Shown one piece after another: positions 15,962 through 25,071 of a DNA stretch of 64,000 bases. Location: the NCBI RefSeq assembly GCF_020010905.1, contig NZ_JAGJBY010000002.1:248001-312000 (forward strand), in the 5' to 3' direction. A program made the position numbers and the translations under genes. Position 1 is the first letter of the stretch; every line of letters begins with the position of its first letter. This DNA comes from Streptomyces acidiscabies (GTDB taxonomy: Bacteria > Actinomycetota > Actinomycetes > Streptomycetales > Streptomycetaceae). A model generated the notes under the pieces. That model made no database searches, was not told the DNA's origin, and saw nothing but the letters and a program-made list of their open reading frames with translations.

Positions 15962-18459
15962 CGGTGACCACCAATGCCCCCGCAGGCGGCGGAGAGGCGG
16001 CGGTGCCGCGGGAAGATCTCGTGACGCTGACGATCGACGGCGCCGAGATCAGCGTGCCCAAGGGCACTCTGGTCATCCGCGCCGCCGAACAGCTCGGCAT
16101 CGAGATCCCCCGGTTCTGCGACCACCCCCTCCTCGACCCGGCCGGCGCCTGCCGGCAGTGCATCGTCGAGGTCGAGGGCCAGCGCAAGCCGATGGCGTCC
16201 TGCACGATCAGCTGCACCGACGGCATGGTCGTCAAGACCCACCTCACCTCCCCGGTCGCCGAGAAGGCCCAGCACGGCGTGATGGAGCTGCTGCTCATCA
16301 ACCACCCGCTGGACTGCCCGGTCTGCGACAAGGGTGGCGAGTGCCCGCTCCAGAACCAGGCCATGTCGCACGGGCAGGCGGAGTCCCGCTTCGAGGGCCG
16401 CAAGCGGACGTACGAGAAGCCGGTGCCGATCTCCGCGCAGGTGCTGCTGGACCGTGAGCGGTGCGTCCTGTGCGCGCGCTGCACGCGGTTCTCCAACCAG
16501 GTCGCCGGCGACCCGATGATCGAGCTGCTCGAACGGGGCGCCCTCCAGCAGGTCGGTACGGGCGAAGGTGATCCGTTCGAGTCGTACTTCTCCGGGAACA
16601 CGATCCAGATCTGTCCCGTCGGCGCGCTCACCTCGGCCGCGTACCGGTTCCGTTCGCGCCCCTTCGACCTGGTGTCGTCGCCCTCGGTGTGCGAGCACTG
16701 CGCGGGCGGCTGCGCGACCCGTACGGACCACCGGCGCGGGAAGGTCATGCGGCGGCTCGCCGAGAACGACCCCGAGGTCAACGAGGAGTGGATCTGCGAC
16801 AAGGGGCGCTTCGGGTTCCGGTACGCGCAAGCGCGCGACCGCCTGGAGACGCCGCTGATCCGCAACCCCGAGGGCGACCTGGAGCCCGCCTCCTGGCCGG
16901 AGGCCCTCCAGATCGCAGCTCAAGGACTGCTCGCCTCGCGCGGGCGCACGGGCGTGCTGACCGGTGGCCGGCTCACCGTCGAGGACGCGTACGCGTACAG
17001 CAAGTTCGCGCGCGTGGCGCTCAATACGCACGACATCGACTTCCGCGCACGCGTGCACAGCGGCGAGGAGGCCGACTTCCTGGCCTCCCAGGTCGCCGGA
17101 CGCGGCCGGGACCTCGACGGCACGGGCGTGTCGTACGGCGCGCTGGAGAAGGCTCCGGTCGTCCTGCTGGTCGGGTTCGAGTCCGAGGAGGAGGCGCCCG
17201 GCGTCTTCCTGCGGCTGCGCAAGGCGTGGCGCAGGACCGGGCTCAAGGTGTTCTCGCTGGCCACGCACGCGACGCGCGGGCTGGAGAAGGCGGGCGGCAC
17301 GCTGCTGCCGGCCGCTCCCGGCACCGAGGCCGAGTGGCTGGACGCCCTCGCGGCCGGCAGCGGCCTGGAGACGCCCGGTGGGGCCGCCGCCGAGGCTCTG
17401 AGGGCCGAGGGCGCCGTCATCGTCGTAGGGGAGCGCCTGGCGGGCGTCGCGGGGGGTCTCACGGCCGCCGTGCGGGCCGCTGCGGCGACCGGGGCGCGGC
17501 TCGTGTGGATCCCGCGCCGGGCCGGTGAGCGCGGCGCCCTGGAGGCCGGTGCGCTGCCCGCGCTGCTGCCCGGCGGACGCCCGGCGACCGACCCGCGCGC
17601 GCGGGAGGAGGTCGCCGCCGTCTGGGGGCTCGCCGAACTCCCGCACGGGTACGGCCGCGACACCGGCCAGATCGTCGAGGCCGCCGTCGCCGGGGAACTC
17701 CAGGCGCTGCTGGTGGCCGGCGTCGAGGTCGCCGACCTGCCCGACCCCACGCGTGCGCGTACGGCGCTCGACGAGGTCGGCTTCGTGGTCTCCCTGGAGC
17801 TGCGGCCCAGCGAGGTCACCCGGCGCGCGGACGTCGTCCTGCCGGTCGCCGCGGTCGCCGAGAAGCCGGGCGCGTTCCTCAACTGGGAGGGCAGGGTGCG
17901 GTTCTTCGACGCCGCGCTCAAGCCCGAGCAGATGACGCGCCGCCTGCCCCCGAGCGACGCGCGCGTGCTCCAGATGCTGGCCGACGCCATGGACGTACAC
18001 CTCGGTCTGCCCGACCTGCGCACCACGCGCGCGGAGATCGACCGGCTCGGCGCCTGGGACGGGCAGCGGGCCGCCGAGCCGAACGAGACCGGGGGAGCGC
18101 TCCCGAGGCCCGCCGCCGGGGAGGCCGTCCTCGCGGGGCACCGGCTCCTCCTCGACCAGGGGCTTCTCCAGGAGGGCGACACGGCGCTCGCCGCGACCCG
18201 GCACGCCTCCTACGCGCGCGTGTCGGCCGCCACAGCAGCCGAGGCGGGCGTCGAGGACGGCGGCCTGCTGGCCGTCACCGGCGCGGCCGGGACCGTCGAA
18301 CTGCCGCTGGCCGTCACCGAGATGCCCGACCGGGTGGTGTGGCTCCCGCTCAACTCGGCGGGGGCGGGCGTCGCTTCGGACACCGGGGCCCGGCCCGGAA
18401 CCCTCGTCCGTATCGGCCCGGCGACGCCCGCCGACGCCCCCAAGGAGGTGGAGGCATGA
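15958..18459 (+). CDS. nuoG: NADH-quinone oxidoreductase subunit G
   Basis: 833 aa. Electron-wire subunit. After a short Gly/Ala leader the [2Fe-2S] domain has RFCDHP and CRQCIVEVEG; a His/Cys [4Fe-4S] site and CDKGGECPLQNQ follow, then CVLCARCTRF and CEHCAGGCATR. The molybdopterin-oxidoreductase-like domain after about residue 280 is degenerate, with an Ala/Gly-rich stretch around 430-560, and serves a structural role. ATG at 15958 overlaps nuoF; its stop overlaps nuoH. Confidence 0.95.
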   Translation: MTVTTNAPAGGGEAAVPREDLVTLTIDGAEISVPKGTLVIRAAEQLGIEIPRFCDHPLLDPAGACRQCIVEVEGQRKPMASCTISCTDGMVVKTHLTSPVAEKAQHGVMELLLINHPLDCPVCDKGGECPLQNQAMSHGQAESRFEGRKRTYEKPVPISAQVLLDRERCVLCARCTRFSNQVAGDPMIELLERGALQQVGTGEGDPFESYFSGNTIQICPVGALTSAAYRFRSRPFDLVSSPSVCEHCAGGCATRTDHRRGKVMRRLAENDPEVNEEWICDKGRFGFRYAQARDRLETPLIRNPEGDLEPASWPEALQIAAQGLLASRGRTGVLTGGRLTVEDAYAYSKFARVALNTHDIDFRARVHSGEEADFLASQVAGRGRDLDGTGVSYGALEKAPVVLLVGFESEEEAPGVFLRLRKAWRRTGLKVFSLATHATRGLEKAGGTLLPAAPGTEAEWLDALAAGSGLETPGGAAAEALRAEGAVIVVGERLAGVAGGLTAAVRAAAATGARLVWIPRRAGERGALEAGALPALLPGGRPATDPRAREEVAAVWGLAELPHGYGRDTGQIVEAAVAGELQALLVAGVEVADLPDPTRARTALDEVGFVVSLELRPSEVTRRADVVLPVAAVAEKPGAFLNWEGRVRFFDAALKPEQMTRRLPPSDARVLQMLADAMDVHLGLPDLRTTRAEIDRLGAWDGQRAAEPNETGGALPRPAAGEAVLAGHRLLLDQGLLQEGDTALAATRHASYARVSAATAAEAGVEDGGLLAVTGAAGTVELPLAVTEMPDRVVWLPLNSAGAGVASDTGARPGTLVRIGPATPADAPKEVEA

Positions 18460-19820
18460 GCCCGTACCTCGCGGCGGAAGACCTCTCGATGTTCGGCCGT
18501 GACCCCTGGTGGCTGGTCGTCGTCAAGGCGGTGTTCTGCTTCGCGTTCCTGATGGTGACCGTGCTGTTCTCCATCGTCTGGGAGCGCAAGGTCGTCGCCT
18601 GGATGCAGTTGCGCGTCGGACCCAACCGGCACGGCCCCTGGGGCATGCTCCAGTCGCTCGCCGACGGCATCAAGCTGATGCTGAAGGAAGACGTCATCGT
18701 CAAGCGCGCGGACAAGGTCGTCTACGTCCTCGCGCCGGTCGTCGCCGCGATCCCCGCGTTCATGGCGATCGCGGTGATCCCCTTCGGCCCGGCCGGCAAC
18801 GAGATCTCGATCTTCGGCCACCGTACGACGATGCAGCTCACCGACCTGCCGATCGCGATGCTGTACATCCTCGCGGTCGCCTCGGTCGGCATCTACGGCA
18901 TCGTGCTCGCGGGCTGGAGCTCCGGGTCGACGTACCCGCTGCTCGGCGGCCTGCGGTCGGCCGCGCAGATGATCTCGTACGAGATCGCGATGGGCGCCGC
19001 GTTCGCCTCGGTGTTCCTGTACTCGGGGTCGATGTCGACGTCGACGATCGTCGAGCAGCAGAGCGACCGCTGGTACATCCTGCTGCTGCCGGTCTCGTTC
19101 ATCCTGTACATCGTCACCATGGTGGGCGAGACCAACCGCGCCCCCTTCGACATGCCGGAGTCCGAGGGCGACCTCGTCGGCGGCTTCAACACCGAGTACT
19201 CGTCGATCAAGTTCGCGATGTTCATGCTCGCCGAGTACGTCAACATGGTGACCGTCTCGGCCGTCGCCACCACCCTCTTCCTCGGCGGCTGGCGGGCCCC
19301 CTGGCCGATCAGCGGTTTCTGGGAGGGCGCGAACCACGGCTGGTGGCCGATGCTCTGGTTCGTCGTCAAGGTGCAGCTCCTGCTGTTCTTCTTCATCTGG
19401 CTGCGCGGCACGCTCCCGCGCGTGCGCTACGACCAGCTGATGAAGCTCGGCTGGAAGGTGCTGCTGCCGGTCTCGATGGTGTGGCTGATGCTCGTCGCCA
19501 CCATGCGGACCCTGCGCAACGAGAACTACGGCTTCACCGACATCGCCCTGTACGTGGCCGGCGGGCTGATCGCCGTCCTGCTGATCTCCTTCGTCGCCGA
19601 CGTCTTCCGCGACAAGGCGAGGAAGGGCGCCGAAGTCCCCGCCGAACCGGTCGGGTTCGACCCGATGGCGGGCGGGTTCCCGGTGCCGCCGCTGCCCGGA
19701 CAGGAGCTTCCGCCGGTGCCCCGGCGCCGGTCCCGCCAGGACCGGGAGCTGATTGTCAGTGGTGGGGTCGATACTCAGAGTGACGGACCTCGTGACGGAA
19801 AGGAGGCGTCCGATGGCTGA
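18456..19820 (+). CDS. nuoH: NADH-quinone oxidoreductase subunit H
   Basis: 454 aa membrane subunit linking the quinone cavity to the proton channels, with about eight helices. Hallmarks: WERKVVAWMQLRVGPNRHG near residue 45 and ETNRAPFDMPESEGDLVGG near 225. A C-terminal tail of about 70 residues, Pro-rich then Arg/Asp-rich, is unusual and cytoplasmic. The ATG overlaps the nuoG stop. Its last 8 nt overlap the nuoI start, where an AAAGGAGG inside nuoH serves as the nuoI ribosome-binding site. Confidence 0.95.
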   Translation: MSPYLAAEDLSMFGRDPWWLVVVKAVFCFAFLMVTVLFSIVWERKVVAWMQLRVGPNRHGPWGMLQSLADGIKLMLKEDVIVKRADKVVYVLAPVVAAIPAFMAIAVIPFGPAGNEISIFGHRTTMQLTDLPIAMLYILAVASVGIYGIVLAGWSSGSTYPLLGGLRSAAQMISYEIAMGAAFASVFLYSGSMSTSTIVEQQSDRWYILLLPVSFILYIVTMVGETNRAPFDMPESEGDLVGGFNTEYSSIKFAMFMLAEYVNMVTVSAVATTLFLGGWRAPWPISGFWEGANHGWWPMLWFVVKVQLLLFFFIWLRGTLPRVRYDQLMKLGWKVLLPVSMVWLMLVATMRTLRNENYGFTDIALYVAGGLIAVLLISFVADVFRDKARKGAEVPAEPVGFDPMAGGFPVPPLPGQELPPVPRRRSRQDRELIVSGGVDTQSDGPRDGKEASDG

Positions 19821-20415
19821 GGAGCCCAAGGAGACCACACCCGGTTTCCAGAACCCCGTCGCCGGCTTCGGCGTGACCTTCAAGGCCATGTTCAAGAAGC
19901 GGCTCACCGAGCAGTACCCGGAGCAGCAGAAGACCACCGCACCGCGGTTCCACGGACGGCATCAGCTCAACCGCCATCCGGACGGCCTGGAGAAGTGCGT
20001 CGGCTGCGAACTGTGCGCCTGGGCCTGCCCCGCCGACGCGATCTACGTCGAGGGCGCGGACAACACCGACGAGGAGCGCTACTCCCCGGGCGAGCGCTAC
20101 GGCCGCGTCTACCAGATCAACTACGCCCGCTGCATCCTGTGCGGCCTGTGCATCGAGGCGTGCCCCACGCGCGCGCTGACGATGACCAACGAGTTCGAAC
20201 TGGCCGACTCCAGCCGCGAGAACCTCATCTACACCAAGGAACAGCTCCTCGCGGGCCTCGACGACAACATGGTCGACACGCCCCACGCGATCTACCCGGG
20301 GACCGACGAACAGGACTACTACCGGGGGCTGGTGACCGAAGCGGCGCCCGGTACGGAACGCCAGGTCGCCGTCTCCAAGGGCGAGGAGCCTGAGGAAGAG
20401 GTGGTGGACGCATGA
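19813..20415 (+). CDS. nuoI: NADH-quinone oxidoreductase subunit I
   Basis: 200 aa. Two [4Fe-4S] clusters (N6a, N6b) are held by the paired motifs CVGCELCAWACP and CILCGLCIEACP. The start at 19813 follows AAAGGAGG with good spacing; a longer frame exists but lacks a ribosome-binding site. The acidic C-terminus ([11 protein letters not shown]) overlaps nuoJ by ATGA. Confidence 0.96.
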   Translation: MAEEPKETTPGFQNPVAGFGVTFKAMFKKRLTEQYPEQQKTTAPRFHGRHQLNRHPDGLEKCVGCELCAWACPADAIYVEGADNTDEERYSPGERYGRVYQINYARCILCGLCIEACPTRALTMTNEFELADSSRENLIYTKEQLLAGLDDNMVDTPHAIYPGTDEQDYYRGLVTEAAPGTERQVAVSKGEEPEEEVVDA

Positions 20416-21269
20416 GCGCGCTGGCCGCGTACTCCACCTCCACCGGCGAGGCGTTCCAGTTCTGGACGCTCGGTACGGTTGCGGTGATCGGTGCCCTGTG
20501 CACCGTCTTCATGAAGCGCGCCGTCCACAGCGCCCTCTGTCTCGCCGGGACCATGATCATCCTGGCGGTGTTCTACCTCGCCAACGGCGCCTACTTCCTC
20601 GGCATCGTGCAGATCGTCGTCTACACGGGCGCGATCATGATGCTGTTCCTGTTCGTCGTGATGCTGGTCGGCGTCACCGCCGCCGACTCCCTGAAGGAGA
20701 CCATCAAGGGCCAGCGCTGGCTCGCCCTGCTGAGCGGCCTCGGCTTCGGGGTCCTGCTGGTCGGCGGCATCGGGAACGCCTCGCTGAGCGAGTTCAACGG
20801 CCTCGCGCAGGCGAACGCGAACGGCAACGTGGAGGGCCTCGCGACCCTCATCTTCACGAAGTACGTGTTCGCCTTCGAGATCACCGGCGCGCTGCTCATC
20901 ACGGCGGCCGTCGGCGCGATGGTCCTCACCCACCGCGAGCGCACCGAGCGCACGCTGACCCAGCGCGAACTGGCCGAGCGGCGCGTGCGCGAGGGCAAGC
21001 ACCTCCCGCCGCTCCCGGCCCCCGGCGTGTACGCGCGGCACAACGCCGTCGACATCGCGGGCCTGCTGCCCGACGGGACGCCGTCCGAACTGACCGTCAG
21101 CAAGACCCTGCGTGAGCGCGGCCAGGTCCGGGACGTGTCCACGGAGGCGATCGCCGACCTCAAGGCCCTCCAGCAGCGCTCCGAGGAGCGCCTGGAGCGC
21201 GACGAGATCGAGCCGCCCTTCCGGCGCGAGGCGCGCGAGACGCGCGAGGCTGAGGAGGCGTCGCAGTGA
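20412..21269 (+). CDS. nuoJ: NADH-quinone oxidoreductase subunit J
   Basis: 285 aa. The first 185 residues are the usual five-helix subunit, with the conserved [21 protein letters not shown] segment (helix 3, the flexible pi-bulge helix) in shortened form [13 protein letters not shown]. About 100 further residues make a highly charged tail rich in Arg and Glu that looks cytoplasmic and possibly coiled; it is longer than in E. coli NuoJ. It ends over the nuoK GTG. Confidence 0.94.
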
Positions 21270-21565
21270 ACCCGGTCAACTACCTGTACCTCGCCGCCCT
21301 GTTGTTCACGATCGGCGCGACCGGAGTGCTCATCCGGCGCAACGCGATCGTCGTCTTCATGTGCATCGAGCTGATGCTGAACGCCTGCAACCTCGCGTTC
21401 GTCGCCTTCTCCCGGATGCACGGCAACCTCGACGGCCAGATCATCGCCTTCTTCACGATGGTCGTCGCCGCGGCGGAGGTCGTGGTCGGACTCGCGATCA
21501 TCGTGTCGCTGTTCCGCTCCCGCCACTCGGCCTCGGTCGACGACGCCAGCCTGATGAAGCTGTAA
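21266..21565 (+). CDS. nuoK: NADH-quinone oxidoreductase subunit K
   Basis: 99 aa, the normal size. Three helices. The conserved intramembrane Glu is in [17 protein letters not shown] and the second in [14 protein letters not shown]; both belong to the proton-translocating chain. GTG at 21266 overlaps the nuoJ stop. Fifteen bases separate it from nuoL, the widest gap in the operon. Confidence 0.95.
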
Positions 21566-21580
21566 GGGGTCGGAAGAAAC

Positions 21581-23494
21581 GTGGAGAACCTCATCGCGCT
21601 GCTGATCGCGGCGCCCCTGCTCGGAGCGGCCGTCCTGCTCACCGGAGGCCGCCGGCTCGACGCCGTCGGCCACTGGATCGGCACGCTCCTGTCGGCCGTC
21701 TCCTTCGTGTTCGGCCTGATCCTCTTCGCGGACCTGCTCGGCAAGGACGCCGAGCACCGCACGCTCCACCAGCACCTGTTCAGCTGGATCCCCGTCGAGG
21801 GCTTCCAGGCGGACGTCGCGTTCCGCCTGGACCAGCTGTCCATGACGTTCGTGCTGCTGATCACGGGCGTCGGTTCGCTGATCCACCTGTACTCGATCGG
21901 GTACATGGAGCACGACGACCGGCGCCGCCGCTTCTTCGGCTACCTGAACCTGTTCCTCGCGGCGATGCTGATCCTGGTCCTCGCCGACAACTACCTCCTG
22001 CTGTACGTCGGCTGGGAGGGCGTGGGCCTCGCCTCGTTCCTGCTCATCGGGTTCTGGCAGCACAAGCCCAGCGCCGCGACGGCCGCCAAGAAGGCGTTCC
22101 TGGTCAACCGGGTCGGCGACATGGGCCTGTCGATCGCGATCATGCTGATGTTCACGACCTTCGGGACGTTCGCCTTCGGCCCGCTGCTCGGCACGCACAC
22201 CGACCCCGGTGTCGCCGCCGACGCGAGCGAGGGCAAGCTCACCGCGATCGCCCTGATGCTGCTGCTGGCGGCCTGCGGCAAGTCCGCGCAGGTGCCGCTC
22301 CAGTCCTGGCTCGGGGACGCCATGGAGGGCCCGACGCCCGTGTCGGCGCTCATCCACGCGGCGACGATGGTCACCGCGGGCGTGTACCTGATCGTCCGCT
22401 CGGCGGCTGTCTTCGACGCGGCGCCGGACGCGCAGCTCGTCGTCACCATCGTCGGCGCGGTCACGCTGCTGTTCGGTGCGATCGTCGGTTGCGCGAAGGA
22501 CGACATCAAGAAGGCCCTCGCCGGGTCGACGATGTCGCAGATCGGGTACATGGTCCTCGCGGCCGGCCTCGGCCCCATCGGGTACGTCTACGCGATCATG
22601 CACCTGGTGACGCACGGCTTCTTCAAGGCCGGGCTCTTCCTCGGCGCCGGTTCCGTCATGCACGGCATGAACGACGAGGTCGACATGCGCAAGTACGGCG
22701 GCCTGCGCAAGCACATGCCGGTCACGTTCATCACCTTCGGCCTCGGCTACCTCGCGATCATCGGGTTCCCCGGTCTGTCCGGCTTCTTCTCCAAGGACAA
22801 GATCATCGAGGCGGCGTTCGCCAAGGGCGGCACCGAGGGCTGGATCCTCGGCGGCGCGGCCCTGCTGGGGGCGGCCGTCACGGCGTTCTACATGACGCGC
22901 GTGATGCTGATGACGTTCTTCGGCGAGAAGCGCTGGCAGCCGGACGAGAACGGCAACGAACCGCACCCGCACGAGTCCCCGAGGTCCATGACGATCCCCA
23001 TGATCGTCCTCGCCTTCGGATCGGTCTTCGCGGGCGGCCTGTTCAGCGTCGGCGACCGCTTCCTGCACTGGCTGGAGCCGATCACCGGACATGACCACGG
23101 CGACGCGCCCATCAGCGCCGCGACGGTCACCTCGGCGACGGTCGCCGTCATGGTCGTGGGCGTCGCCCTGGCGTACCTCCAGTACGGCCGCAGGCCCGTC
23201 CCGGTCGTCGCCCCGCGCGGGTCGCTGCTCACCCGGGCCGCCCGCCGCGACCTCCTCCAGGACGACTTCAACCACGTCGTGCTGGTGCGCGGCGGCGAGC
23301 ACCTCACGCGCTCGCTGGTGTACGTCGACCACACCCTGGTCGACGGCGTCGTCAACGGCACGGCGGCCGGCTTCGGCGGCCTGTCCGGACGGCTGCGCCG
23401 CCTCCAGAACGGCTTCGCGCGCTCCTACGCGGTCTCGATGTTCGGCGGCGCGGCGGTCCTGGTCGCCGCGACGCTGCTGATGAGGGCGGTCTGA
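21581..23494 (+). CDS. nuoL: NADH-quinone oxidoreductase subunit L
   Basis: 637 aa, the largest antiporter-like subunit, at the far end of the membrane arm. The key Glu is in YVGWEGVGLASFLLIGFW and the Lys-bearing region in LIHAATMVTAGVYLIVR. HGFFKAGLFLGAGSVMH and the long C-terminal amphipathic part are also seen. GTG start after GGGGTCGGAAGAAAC. Confidence 0.95.
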   Translation: MENLIALLIAAPLLGAAVLLTGGRRLDAVGHWIGTLLSAVSFVFGLILFADLLGKDAEHRTLHQHLFSWIPVEGFQADVAFRLDQLSMTFVLLITGVGSLIHLYSIGYMEHDDRRRRFFGYLNLFLAAMLILVLADNYLLLYVGWEGVGLASFLLIGFWQHKPSAATAAKKAFLVNRVGDMGLSIAIMLMFTTFGTFAFGPLLGTHTDPGVAADASEGKLTAIALMLLLAACGKSAQVPLQSWLGDAMEGPTPVSALIHAATMVTAGVYLIVRSAAVFDAAPDAQLVVTIVGAVTLLFGAIVGCAKDDIKKALAGSTMSQIGYMVLAAGLGPIGYVYAIMHLVTHGFFKAGLFLGAGSVMHGMNDEVDMRKYGGLRKHMPVTFITFGLGYLAIIGFPGLSGFFSKDKIIEAAFAKGGTEGWILGGAALLGAAVTAFYMTRVMLMTFFGEKRWQPDENGNEPHPHESPRSMTIPMIVLAFGSVFAGGLFSVGDRFLHWLEPITGHDHGDAPISAATVTSATVAVMVVGVALAYLQYGRRPVPVVAPRGSLLTRAARRDLLQDDFNHVVLVRGGEHLTRSLVYVDHTLVDGVVNGTAAGFGGLSGRLRRLQNGFARSYAVSMFGGAAVLVAATLLMRAV

Positions 23495-23499
23495 TACCG

Positions 23500-25071
23500 A
23501 TGTCCTTTCCCCTGCTGACAGCGACGGCGGTGCTCCCGGCCGTGGGAGCCATCGCCACGGCCGCGGTGCCGGCCGCGAGGCGCAATGCGGCGAAGTCGCT
23601 CGCGCTGCTGGTCTCGCTCGGCACGCTCGCCCTCGCGATCGCGATCCTGGTCCGCTTCGACCCCGACGGGGACCGCTACCAGTTCACCGAGTCCCACCCC
23701 TGGATCAAGGACTTCGGGGTCCGCTACGAACTGGGCGTCGACGGCATCGCGGTGGCGCTCATCGCGCTGACCGCGCTGCTGATGCCGTTCATCATCCTGG
23801 CCGGCTGGAACGACGCCGACCCGCTGGAGACCGGCAGCAAGCGCTGGCGGCCCACCCAGGGCTTCTTCGCGCTGATCCTGGCCGTCGAGGCGATGGTGAT
23901 CATCTCCTTCGCGGCCACCGACGTCTTCCTCTTCTACATCTTCTTCGAGGCCATGCTCATCCCGATGTACTTCCTCATCGGAGGCTTCGGGGACCGCGCG
24001 CACGAGCACGGCGAGGAGGCGGCGTCCACCCAACGGTCGTACGCGGCCGTCAAGTTCCTGCTCTACAACCTGGTCGGCGGCCTCATCATGCTGGCCGCCG
24101 TGATCGGCCTGTACGTGGTCGCGGGCAACTTCAGCCTCCAGGACATCGCCGCCGCGCGGGCCAACGGCTCGCTCGACATGGCGACCAACACCGAGCGCTG
24201 GCTGTTCCTCGGCTTCTTCTTCGCCTTCGCGGTGAAGGCCCCGCTGTGGCCGCTGCACACCTGGCTGCCGAACGCGATGGGCGAGGCCACGGCCCCGGTC
24301 GCCGTCCTCATCACGGCCGTCGTCGACAAGGTCGGCACGTTCGCGATGCTCCGGTTCTGTCTGCAACTCTTCCCGGAGGCGTCGAAGTGGGCAACTCCGG
24401 TCATTCTCGTTCTCGCCCTGATCAGCATCATCTACGGCGCCCTGCTCGCCGTCGGCCAGCGTGACATCAAGCGGCTGGTCGCCTACGCGTCGATCTCGCA
24501 CTTCGGGTTCATCGTGCTCGGCATCTTCGCGATGACCAGCCAGGGCCAGTCCGGGGCGACGCTCTACATGGTCAACCACGGCATCTCGACGGCCGCCCTG
24601 ATGCTCGTCGCCGGGTTCCTGATCTCCCGGCGCGGCTCGCGGCTCATCGCCGACTACGGCGGCGTCCAGAAGGTCGCGCCGGTGCTCGCCGGGACGTTCC
24701 TGATCGGCGGCCTCGCCACCCTCTCGCTGCCGGGCCTCGCGCCCTTCGTGAGCGAGTTCCTGGTGCTGGTCGGCGCGTTCGCGCGCTATCCCGTCGTAGG
24801 GATCATCGCCACCTTCGGGATCGTGCTCGCCGCGCTGTACACGCTCGTCCTCTACCAGCGGACGATGACCGGCCCGGTGAAGCCCGAGGTCGCGTCGATG
24901 CCGGACCTGAAGATCAGGGAGATCGCGGTCGTCACGCCGCTGATCGTCCTGCTCGTCGTCCTCGGCGTCTATCCGAAGCCGATCGCGGACGTCGTCAACC
25001 CGGCGGTCAAGCAGACCTTGTCCGACGTGAACAAGAAGGACCCCCAGCCTGAGGTGGAGGCGGCCCGGTGA
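23500..25071 (+). CDS. nuoM: NADH-quinone oxidoreductase subunit M
   Basis: 523 aa, one of three Mrp-antiporter-like proton channels. The channel Glu lies in FYIFFEAMLIPMYFLIG; the Lys of the LWPLHTWLPNAMGEA block and IKRLVAYASISHFGFI are present. It starts 5 nt after nuoL and overlaps nuoN by GTGA. Confidence 0.95.
   Translation: MSFPLLTATAVLPAVGAIATAAVPAARRNAAKSLALLVSLGTLALAIAILVRFDPDGDRYQFTESHPWIKDFGVRYELGVDGIAVALIALTALLMPFIILAGWNDADPLETGSKRWRPTQGFFALILAVEAMVIISFAATDVFLFYIFFEAMLIPMYFLIGGFGDRAHEHGEEAASTQRSYAAVKFLLYNLVGGLIMLAAVIGLYVVAGNFSLQDIAAARANGSLDMATNTERWLFLGFFFAFAVKAPLWPLHTWLPNAMGEATAPVAVLITAVVDKVGTFAMLRFCLQLFPEASKWATPVILVLALISIIYGALLAVGQRDIKRLVAYASISHFGFIVLGIFAMTSQGQSGATLYMVNHGISTAALMLVAGFLISRRGSRLIADYGGVQKVAPVLAGTFLIGGLATLSLPGLAPFVSEFLVLVGAFARYPVVGIIATFGIVLAALYTLVLYQRTMTGPVKPEVASMPDLKIREIAVVTPLIVLLVVLGVYPKPIADVVNPAVKQTLSDVNKKDPQPEVEAAR

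Noticed and set aside
20621..23332. A 903-residue open frame on the minus strand.
   Set aside because: It is antisense to nuoJ, nuoK and nuoL, which have clear family motifs. Its composition (Arg, Asp, His, Gln) is typical of a shadow frame.
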